From assembly GCA_028583605.1 (NCBI GenBank), contig CM053331.1, positions 11,330,857 to 11,394,856 on the forward strand: a stretch of DNA of 64,000 nucleotides, written 5' to 3'. Positions 37,701-49,700 of this stretch are shown one piece after another. The notes beneath the pieces were generated by a model. The model worked only from the letters and a program-made list of their open reading frames with translations, had not been told where the DNA came from and did no database searches. Positions within the stretch are counted from its first letter, which is position 1. The number at the start of each line of letters is the position of its first letter. This DNA comes from Dastarcus helophoroides. Its lineage: Eukaryota > Arthropoda > Insecta > Coleoptera > Bothrideridae. The position numbers and the translations under genes were made by a program.

Positions 37701-40700
37701 AATATCAAGGAATCCCTAAATGAAACATTGAAAATGCAATCGCAAAAGTGTTTGATATTGGATCAGTCGAAGAAAGAGCTTGAAAACAACGCCATTCTGC
37801 AGGTAATTTAATTAATAACTATACTCTATTCACTCAACAGATTGATATAGTTAGGCTTTTCCCCCTCAAAAAAGGACAGGTTGACACGATATCCAGTAAT
37901 AATGATAAATTGTAATACTGAAAATTCAGAAAATAAAGTCGAATAGTATTTTTAAGAATTAATAAATCGTTGTATTAAAATTAGTTTTTATTCAATGCAA
38001 TCAATGTGATAGTAAAAATATAATAGAAAAATAGAAAATATATGCAAATATATATAAAAAAAACCCACAACTACCTAATATAATGTATATTGCATTTTTC
38101 CAGTGATCAGCAGTTATATTACTTATGGTTTGTTGAAAGGGTGGTGAAGGTCTCTTAGTTTACAGGTTGTGTTATTTCTTGTCTCTTAGCCTTTTATTTT
38201 CTTCTTTATAATTCGATGGAATTAAATTCGCAATCATAGGGAAGCAATCGTAAAACAGTAATGTTGTGCTCCATTGCCATCTCTCCTAGGAGTTTAGCTC
38301 TAACTATGTTTGCTTCGTCAGAAATTTCTTTCTGATAATCTCCACTTTTTTTGAGACAAAACACAAGAGACCATCTTCAGAAAAACCCTTCTCTGATCCT
38401 TTGTGTAGAAATAAGACGACTATCCTTGCACGATGAATCCTTCAAGCCATGTGTTTTATAACTGAATAGTACGAAAACTGAAACTTATTTGTGACTAATT
38501 GTCACTTTAAAAGTCAACTTTACTAATGACGCGACCGATCAAACTTATTTTGGCATGTGTGATGTAGATACAACCAATGAAAATAGTTTATTCAACTATG
38601 GTGCTTTCTTTATGGAAGTGTCCTAACTATATCTGTTTGGTGAACAGAGTATAGATGATTCCCCCGCCCTCGTCTTCGTGAAAAAAAGAGAAAGGATTAT
38701 TTGAAATCATTTTTGAAAATTTTCACTTTTTTAAAGAGTTCGGGTTTTATTGAAAATTTTGACTTATTTCGACATTTTAAAATATCCACTTTTTCTACAA
38801 TATCGATCTTTTCTCTCTGATTTTATGGATAAACTGCCAAGAATAATGTAATAAAATCAGGAAACATTTTAATAAACATAGGTAAAAAATTAATTGCATT
38901 TTTTTAGTTAAAAAAACTCAAACAGGAGCAAGCCGCTAGTAAAAAAGCCACGACCGAATTAATGCATGATTATAAAGCTGTCGTGAAAGAACGAGATACA
39001 TTGAAACAAGCACAAATATATTACAAAAAGGAGGTAATATATTCGTATTTGGCACCCTTCAGAACAACAATAACACTAATGCATTTATTGCAGCTGGAAT
39101 GGCTAAAATCTGAAACTGCCGTTTACATCAAGCGTTGTGATAGTATTTCATCTGGCAACGAAGATGCATCTAAATGCATGCAGAATCTATCCATAAAGGT
39201 TGACACCCAGGACACCAGAATTCAAAAGCTGGTCAGTGAACTGAAGAAGCTAACTGACCGTTATGAGAACGACTTACGTATACTAAAAAAGAATTTACAC
39301 GAAGTATCATTTTTTAATTCAGTTTAACTAACCTTTTGAAATGGCTGCATTCTAGCAAAAAAGCGAAAAGGAGGATCTTCAAGAAGCCATTGATTATCTA
39401 AAGAATAATACACAGAGGCTATACAATGACTTAAATAATGCGAGAGAAACTGAGAAGGTTTGGTTGTTATTTCTTGATATGTGGAAAAAACTAAATAACT
39501 TAATTTTTAGCAAGCTAATGATAAAGTGAAATCATTAGAGATTGAGAATGCCCAAAAAGATCAAGTCCTGAAACAGTACAAATCTGAACTCGAGGTAATC
39601 ACCAGTGAGAAGAACACACTTATAGAAGAGCTAACCTATGTTCGAGTTATGTGCCAGAAGCTATTGAAAGGTGACTCATTATTAGATCTGGGATTGTATG
39701 CAAAATACATATAAAGTGCATATTTGCATATTTAGACATTTTGCTTATTTCAGGTTTTTTATAAACTGGTATGATAAATTTATTTTTGTTTAGTTAACAC
39801 AAAAGCAATCAAGTTAGATAGTTAAGCCTTAAATTGAAATAAAAGTGTGTTGGGCCTACATATCTTATTTTATCTACAGTATGTTAATTAAGAAATGTTT
39901 CTCGGTTTTAGGAAAACTATTGAAGATTTTTTGGTTTTTACTTTTTTATTGAAAGTACGTTAAAAAGCTTACAGCGCAACTACCTATTACATGGTACTGT
40001 GATGAGCAGCCGTTTGTGACCATAACCAGTGATTGTATGTAGTTTTTCAAAATTGTCGAATTTTGCTCATCTTTAAAAATTTTCGAAGAATAATTTACTT
40101 TCGATTTTCGGACCCAATTTGTCTACATTGTGTTTAAAATTATGTTATTCCAATAAATTGTAACCCCAGCTCGTAGAGTCGACAGGGCAGTGTTATCAAA
40201 TTCAAACAACAATTGACCTCAACTTTTTATTACAATAGGTCAACAAATAAATCAACAAAATTTCAAGTTTGTGATTTTCAAGTGTTCTTAAACATAATAC
40301 AACAAAATAAAGTGAACCTGTTTGTCTCAACTTGTTTAAATTTGCTGGACACAGATCTGAGAGAAATATTTCTTTAGAAAATGAAGAGAATTCATTAAGC
40401 ACAAGTAATCTGACATTCTTTGTCTAACTCTTTTGCTCGTATATGGTGCGTCGGTTATTAGTTTCCCAAAGTTTATTTTAACCCTAATAATCGCAATGCT
40501 TTCCCCAGCTGAGCCATTTAGTTTGTACTCAAAGGTTTTCAAACCAAATGCAGCTAACTTTGTACCTGATTATCGGTGGGTGTTCGCTGGTAAGTTTGTA
40601 CACAGATGTTCTCAAACTATTTTCAGGTGTCTGTTTTTTATTCCCCAATTCTTGTGTGTTTTGTCGCTTCTTAATTCAAGCATACTTCACATAGCATACA

Positions 40701-43700
40701 GTTTCCTGTTAAAGCTTTAAGCTAACAATATCCAAAGGATAATGCTACGAGAAAATGGAGCTCAAGCTTGGAAATGAAGTTGTGATTTATTGTAATAAAT
40801 CAAATTTATAAATGTTGATTCAATCTTACAGATCTCTCGTTCTTTCACTCTTTCTTTCTTTCCTTTGTTAACTTGTTCTTTTGTTTTTTGTTTTTCTCAT
40901 ACCAAACTTAATCACTCGAACTCAAACCAGTGTCATAAAATAGAATAGAAATATTGTTCAGATTTCGTAGAAACTTTCTGAGCAGAATTTGCCCTTCCAA
41001 CACTACATCTACTTCTACGGCTACTGTTCTAATAGAAGGGGCGTTTTTCTGGCTTAGAAGGTGGCTTGACTTAGCACAAAAAAAACATTTGAATTAAAAT
41101 TAGAAACTGGCAAGAAGTTCTCATCTCTTTCGTCAAAACATCTCCCTAACGAGAGCTGATGCTGATACTGCTCGTTCACCTACATTACTAAATTTATGTT
41201 GACAGTAAATCTAGGCATGCGACTATAGATTAGTAATTTTGCAAAAGCTTCCCGATCGCGACGCGCGGTGTTGTAATTCTCCGTAGTCTATATAGAAGAG
41301 TCCTTTTTTTCGGACTGTGTAACCGATGAGGGGATCTACGGATAAGGCAGGCCGGGCAAATACGCCAAAACAGAGGCCAGGAGAGGTTACGTATGCCCCC
41401 AGTGTGTTCAGGCGTATGATCCCGAGGGGACGCAGCCAGGAGCTCACCTGCGTTTGGGGTTTTGCCTGTGTCTGGAAAGTTCTTCAGACAACCTTCTTAC
41501 AACACCGGTTCCGGTTTTCCATTTTTTTCCGTTTCGAGAACGTACAGTACATCATCAGCAAATCCTAATATAGATTTCTGCTGTCAGTTACCGAGCCTGC
41601 GGTGATGGGTGTTATCGATTTTTTGAACCCCTGGAAACTCAGCTTTCAACAGCAGAACATCGAAGAACGACCTTAAGAAAATAGAAGATTTTTGAAGCAA
41701 ATTTGCTTTATTTGTTTTCGTCTTTTTTTTCTTTCTACTCTCTTTGTTTTTGTTTTTTTTTTAACTGAAACTGGTAGTTGCACCAGTCAGTGGTAGGGTT
41801 CTTGGCCCAATAATAATTTTCTAACAACGACTTTCTCATTCATTCGGTTTGTTGTGGAAGTTTTAAATTCCTTTCTCTTTTTTTGTGTACGCCCCCCAAC
41901 TCCATATTGATCAAAATTAGGAACAAGTATTTCTCAAATTTTAGGAAAAGTTAATTAAATCATATAAGAGCGAAAAACCCTCAAATAAAATCATCGGACA
42001 ATTTAAAATTTACTTGCCCATTTATCCCGTAGCAAACATCACATAAATGGCACTCGAACTTCACGTTGAACAGAAATAGAAATTGTTTTTTTTTGTTCAT
42101 TTACGTTAATTAGCAGAAACAGAAGTAATTTTTTATTTTTAAACTCCCGTATTTCGTACTCGATTTTATAAGTCCGTAAGTTGAACATAATTTCTAAACT
42201 AATTTCATCGAAGTTCCGTACTTGACTGTCTTTAAAAATTGGTCTTTCGTGTTTTATGTTTTTATTCCCCTACCCTTAACTTCTGGGGACCGAAAGATAT
42301 CCTCTGCATCTCGCTAGAGGGCATGAGAATGCAGAATTTCTACTAATTTAAATATTTCTAATCCAAATTAGCCCTTAAATAAATTTTGAAAAGGATTCTT
42401 AAAATGCATCAAACAGCAAACCCATTTTGAATAATGTCGTCCCTTTATCTTGCAAGTTTTACTTCGATAATTGAAATTTAAATAACTTACAATTGTATGT
42501 GTTTATAAGGGCGTTTTTTGAACGTCAAATTCCTTCAGTCTACCACCACATGGTCTTGCCGAGATATTTGCTACGGTCTCCGTTATTGACACTTTACCCT
42601 TATTTATTATTCTACTTTTCAGCGGTCCTTCAAACTAACATGTTATTTTACTCAGTTTAGGTATCTGTGCTTGAAACAAACCAGGCCTAACAAATAACCC
42701 TTATCTAATTTGTGAACGCCAAGAAATCTGTTTCTCACGCAAAACGCTGTTACAAAAATTTTTTAATGATACCAGTATTTGTAGATTTAATATTTCCAAG
42801 AAAATATTGAATAAAATTCAATTAAATAAAACAAACGAGGAAATAAAACAGTTTAGTAGAACTCGACTCACCACAGTACCTATGGCCAGCATCCTTTGGG
42901 CATACTTTCTACCAGCTTTTCAGCATATCCTAGAGTAAGAAGCCCTATATTTCTCTCATTTTTTATGAAAGTTGCTTGAGGACGAAGACACGTGTTCCTG
43001 CTAGCTTCTTTATTGCAGTGCTCCAAAAAATTGTTATTGGATTTTGCATCAAGATACTGTGAAAACCAGTCTGAAGTTACGATGCCAGTTTCTGCTCAGA
43101 GGCGACTCTGTCCTCCCCTAAAATCCAGTTTTCGCTTTTGACACCAAACATCTTCTGGACAGGCTTTACTAAACCACGTTTATAAATAATGACGATTTTC
43201 TGAGCATCCAAGTTCTGCATAAAAAGCTCTAAACACCTAAAATCGTGCTCAGAGTAACATCCCCAAACATGGAGTTTTACTGGGTGTTTGATGGTTCACT
43301 GAAGCAATCGCTCACCATCATACCTTATGGAAACCCATGCCCAGAACAATGATGTCAGAAAAAATTACGTTGGACCAATTGCAGTCGAGATTCTCCACAG
43401 CCCAGACCTTGTATTTTTCCTGTAGGTCTTGCAAAACAACGGGTTTTGCCTCGTGCTTCGATATTGTATGCTTTTCTCAGCCAAGTAGTATTTATACTGA
43501 CGTCAACTCCTCTCTTAGCTAGCTTGGCTTTGGTTTAACGTAACTGTAGCGTAGGATTGCGCTTAAACAACTGTAGGATAGCTTTATCCTCCTATTTTAT
43601 TTTCACTTCGGATTTGCCTCTATCAAGAAGATCTTCGTTGGCTTTACGATTCAACCCACCTCTTCACGAATGTCACGAATGTTTCAATATTTAGCAACCA

Positions 43701-46700
43701 CACTGTAAGATATGCTGACAGTTTGTTGACAGTTCCAGCGATAGTAAAACAATTTAGTATCCGCGACGTGGCAGCCGAATGCACTTTTTCACTAACAAAT
43801 CTGTAAAAGCCAAATCATTAACAGTTTTTGAAAACTCGAGGGGCGTTTCTAGTTGAATCAGCTATATGTAAATGAGTTCATATTTTCCCTGTCTATTAAT
43901 CCTAAACACCACTATTGTTTGTAATGTTTCATGGAAATAAATGCATATAAAATATTTTATAGTGCATATTTTGAAAGTATTTTAAGGCATATTGCATGCA
44001 TATTTTTTACTTTTTTTGCTGCATATAATCCCAGCTTTACTCATTATATTTTTCATGTCTTATAGTGTACTAGCTGATATAATGTCACTCGACCCTATTC
44101 ACTATTGTCACAGCCCCTATTTCTTTTAACGTCTTAAACGAATCGATTTTTTTCAAAATTTCAATATTTCGAAATTTTTATCATTTTAATGTTGTCTCTT
44201 TTTTTTCAAAACTTCGACTTCATTTTTAAATTTCGACTATTTTAAAAATTCGAATTTACTGTAAGAAATTCTACCTTATTCAAAATTTCGATATTTTTTC
44301 GAACCTTAGATTTTTAGAAAATTTCAGCTTTTTTTAAAAATTGGACCTTTTAAAATTATCGATTTTTTCAAAATATCAGTTTTTTTTTAAAAGAGTCGAC
44401 TTTTTTTTGATATTTTTTTCTTAAAATTTCGGTTCCAATTTCGACATTTCCCTAATATTGACTTTTTTCAAAATTTTTATTTTTCAAAAATTTCAGATGT
44501 CGTTTAAAACTTGACAAAGACAATTTCTAAAACTGTCGAGTTATTTAAAAGGCTGCATTTTTTCAAAATTTCGATTTGATTTCAAAATTTAGACTTCATA
44601 AACGACCCGAGCTGCAGAGGGTGCTTAGAAGAAGATGAGAGTGTCGAGCACGTGATGTGTCACTGCTCGGCACTAGCATCAATCAGAGGATCCACGCTGG
44701 GGGACTTCTGGCCTAGTGTGGCCAGAAGTCCCAGAGAGGCGCATCCAAGGGACGTTCTTCAGTTTCTCAACAAGGTTGGGTGGCTGAATGAATGACCAAG
44801 GACACCTCAATCACGGGGATAGCACAATGGGCCCGGAAAGGGTGGCCTAAGTGCTGGCCTAAATTTTTAGGCAACCCACAACGAATCCAGAATCCAGAAT
44901 CCAGAAAATTTAGACTTTTTGCAGAATTTCGATTTCTTGTCAAAATTTGGGTATTTTAAGGCTTTTTTACTTTTTTTCGAAATTTTGATGTTTTTCAAAA
45001 TTTCTATTTTTTTTTTATTTTGACTAAAAATTTTTCTAAAAAGTTCCACTTCTTTTTAAATTTTCCACTTTTTTCTGAAAAACTCGACTTTCCAAAATTT
45101 AGATTTTTTTTTAAATCTTGATTCACATTTTGAAAATTTTAATATATTTTCAAAATTGTTACCGTTTTGGAAATTTCGAATTTTTTGCAGTTTTAATGTT
45201 TTTTGAAAATTGACTGCCTTTAAAATTTTTAATTAATTTGAAAATTTAATTTTTTTTAAATCACGTTTTCTGAAATTTTAGGCTATTTTCTTAATTTTTA
45301 TAAAATTGTTGACTGTTTTTTGTTTTCAAAATTTGGATTTCTTTTTTTGATAGTATCAAACTTTTTAGAAATTTTAATTTTCGGTGAAAAATTCGACATT
45401 TTTCAAAAATTGATACTTTTCCAAATTTTTTAAAATTGCCAAATCAATATTTCGAATTTATTTACAAATTTCGACTTTCTTGTTTTAAAAATTTATAAAT
45501 TTTGACCATTTTAAAAATTTTAGTCTTTCCAAAATTTGAACTCAGAAATTTGAAATTCGAAAATTGTGCAATTTTTTCAGATTATTATTCTTATGAAAAA
45601 TTTGAACTTTTTGGAAAATCTTATCTTTTTTAAAAAATCTTAATTTTCTACGATAAAAATTGGATATTATTTAATTTTTTTTGAAAATTTCGAATTTTCT
45701 GATAATTTTGGCTTTTCGAAATTTTCGGCTTTTTTGCAAATTTGACTAAACATTATTTATTTTTTTTTATCCAGACATCTTTTATAAATTTTGACTATTC
45801 TGAAAATTTTAGACTAATTTTCAAAATTTCAAGTTTTTTTTAAATTTTGAAATTTTTTAAATATATCGCCATTTTGCTAGATTCTTATTAAACGCTTTGA
45901 ATTTGTTGAAAATTCTGACATTTTTTGGCAATTTTAACTTTTCATGAGAAAAATTGGATAGTTTTCAAAAATTGGCAATTTTTGAAATCTCGAACTTTTT
46001 CAAAATCTTTTAAAATTTATCAAAATCTCGTTTGTCAACACTTCTCCTTTTTTTTAAACTTTGACTTTTTTTTGTAAATTCTTACTTGAAGATTTTAAAC
46101 TTTTTTAAGAATATACCTTTTTCTGAAAATCTTGCCCTGTCATTCAAAATTTCCCCTTTATTTGAAAATTTGGATATTTTTTAAAATATTGTCCTATTTT
46201 CATATTTTTCATTTTTTTATTTCAATTTTTTAGAGAGTTTGGTCTATATTTAAAAAATTCGACATTTTTTTAAGATTCGGTTTTCAATCCAATTTTCTTT
46301 CAAAATTGCGACATTTTATGCGTGTAATTACACCAATACTCAAGTGCCTATTTTTCTTAGAACAATATAAAACCATCCAAGGGATGTTGCGTCGGTCTGT
46401 AAAGAAGCTGAGTAAACTTATTTTTTAATTTTCAAGAAATAAAGCAAACACTTACACTTCCATACATGATTTATTTCTTGAAAAAAAAAACTACTACAGA
46501 GTCAAAAAGAGGTTAAATGGACCTTTCTAATAATAAATTTTTTAAACCACCTGTTTCATTTAAAATTTTTGAGGGGATTGTTGCCCCGACCAAAGGGGTG
46601 CACCTTCAACTCTAAAACTACACCAATTAGGTGTCCTCCTCACAACCAAAATTGACCGGTTTTGGCATTTTGCACATAATGTTTTATTTTCTAGATATTT

Positions 46701-49700
46701 AGGGTTGATTGTTTTCAAAAAATCAACCTGTACAGTGATACCTTATCTATGATATCGTATTGTTCGATATATTCGAATATTAAATTCACACTTCTCAAAA
46801 AAACGTTTCACTTTTAGATTTTGAAGCAAACGTTGAAATGGTTATGAAGAGGGAATGTCTTTACAGCCAGGAGATGGAAAATTTCAAGATACTTATCGGA
46901 GAGAAGCAAAAAGAAGTTGAACGTTTGAAGAGAGTAAGTCAAAAATTTAAAGAAAAGTAGTTAAAATTATGAGGTTCAGAAGACTGATTGTATATTGCTG
47001 TTTTTGGATAATTTGTTTCCGCATCCTACTCGCAATGCTCCACAAGTAGGATAGATTTGACTTTGCGATTGAATTTTTTTTTGGTGGAACGGACCTGTCC
47101 TTGGTTATCTTTAAAAATTGAAATACAAATCTTGTCCCCTGAAACCAAGAAAGATTAAAAAAACAAAGGTTACTCTAACGCTTTTCGATAACCAAGCTAT
47201 CATCTTCAGTATCTCTCTAAAGATGATAGCTTGGCTATCGAAATGCGTTAGAGTAACCTTTGCTGTGTTTTTTTAATCTTTCTTGGTTTCAAGGGACAAA
47301 ATTTGTATTTCAGTTTTTGCGATTGGATTTAACTTAAAAAAAATCCTAAGTAATATACAAAATTTAACAACAGATTCAGGTTGATTCAGACTAAAAGAAC
47401 ATAATCAGAAAATAACGACCATTTCAAAATTAAATTCGAAATATTTTAACAGCTCCTTAAGGTTAGTCTGCGACCCTCCCAAAAAAAAAATTCACAGCAT
47501 AAAGTTCGAATTTGCAGAGACAAGTTTAAATTTATTTATATTTTGATTTAAATTCAAGTAATTCAACCCGAAATTCGAGAAAAATTCAAAATGAACTGCA
47601 GATAAAAGTTTTCAAAATAGAATTAGAGAAATAATTAACCATATTTGTATGAATACTACTGTCCAAAAGTTTGAAAGCACCATGAAACATTGAATAAAAA
47701 CATTATAAAAAACTAATTCTTAAGAACTATCGATAGTCTATAATAGATATAGATAGACTATAATAGTCATGGTCCAGACTTCCACGCGTTTCATTTAAAA
47801 TATCAGTAATTTAAGTGCGGTTAAACGTCGATTTTATGCAAAAGAACAATGTAACAAACTCGCCTTCTTGTTTTAAAGAGGCCTTAGATCGTTCTCACCT
47901 TTTCATGTCCTTATTTGTTCCCTTCTTGTCAGTGGCGTACCTAGGGGGGGGGCGGTGGGTGCGGTCCGCACTGGGCGGCACTTACCTTGGGGCGGCATTT
48001 TTTATATTTACTTATAGTTGTAAAAAGCAACTTATTCATTTCATATTTATTTTCTTTCTTGAATAATAAATGATTATTATGATTATTATAAGTTTAATAT
48101 TTGGTTTATATAAATTATGATTAACTATATGATTTCGAATATTATTCCTCGGTGTATATAAATGCATTTTAGTGTAAATTTTGAATTCTAATTTAAGAAC
48201 AAGATAATAATTTTATTTTATTGTATTCATTAAAATTCGTTGAATTCGTAAAAGGATCTTTACGATTTTGTTCGGCAATTTTTCCTAACTAAAATTTTTT
48301 GATATCAGTTTATAAATGTCATTTCTTTTGAAAAGTTTATATGATTACTTTGAAGTGATATATCAATATTTTTTTAAATCATCGATTTTTCTTTTGAAAA
48401 GCAGGAACGGCGGAAGGCGGTCTGCTAGGTCTGCAAAGCATTAGGGCGCCGGCATAAGAACTATCTTTTTCAAACAACAAAATCTAAACGAGACAAAACA
48501 AAAATACTGACGAAGTTACAATTTCAGGAATCGCAAATAGATAAATATACTCAGTCCGTTTTGAAGAATTGTATTTGGAATGATAAATTGCTTATAAACC
48601 ATTTTGTTCATTCGCGATTCAATCTTTTAACAGCGAAGAGTGAAACAAATTATTAGGGTGCCAGTGCATTTGGAGAGTTTATTATAGGTAAGTATATTAT
48701 ATTACGTATTATAGATATAGATCTTATTCTAAATGCTATTCAGAGTAGTAAAATGACTTTGCCGTTTTCTATACATAATATACTATTTATTTCGACAAGT
48801 TATATTTTTAATATATATCCCTAGAATGAAACGAGTAAAAGAAAGTGGTGCGTTATTTAGAAAGAAAAGGAAGAGAAGGGAGGAAATACAGACTAAAAAT
48901 ACTGGAGCACTACTCAAATATATCTCCCATAAGTCAACTTCTAGTTCTTTTAGTATTGTTGCCTCAAATACGGGCGAAGAAGCAGCCCTCGAAGGCGAAA
49001 AAACATTTTCCAATGTTGTTCAAGAGGAAAGACCTGCTTCACACATTGGCGAAGAAGTAGAAAGTTCATCAAGTTCTGATGAAGAATCTGCTGCACAAAT
49101 TATTCCGTCTATTTCTATGAAAGATATTGGATTATGGCCTAACAAAATTGACGAAAATACAAGAGTATTTCTGGTACGTCAAGGTCCCTTTGCAATTCAA
49201 AATTTGGACGCCGACTTCAACGAAGGAGTAAAACGTCCTAGTAATACAATCAAAGCCAAAGGTGAAACAAGAAAACAGTCAGGACTGTTTTTTCAAATTT
49301 TGCCTAATGGCGAAAAGCTCTTAAGATCGTGGATGGTATATTCACCATCGAAGAAAAGTATTTATTGTTTCTGCTGCAAACTGTTTGATAATCTTTGTCA
49401 AGCAGGTTTTAATACGGAAAATGGTTTTAACAAATGGTGGAAACTTAATCCCAAAATTAGTCAACATGAGGTGAGTCCACTGCACATTCGATCATATTCC
49501 AAATGGAAGGAATTAGAAATAAGACTTGGACGTGGCGCAACTATTGACAAACTACAACAACAGAATATTGATAAAGAAATAAAAAAATGGAAGGAAATTC
49601 TAACAAGAATACTTGATATAATTAGATTCTTAGCAAAACAAAATTTGGTGTTTCGAGGACATCGTGAAAGTGTTCATCAGGAAAACATCGATTCAATGGA

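Noticed and set aside
48783..49060. Alternative frames overlapping the start of the intact hAT transposase
   Set aside because: Shadows of the 537-codon frame on both strands.
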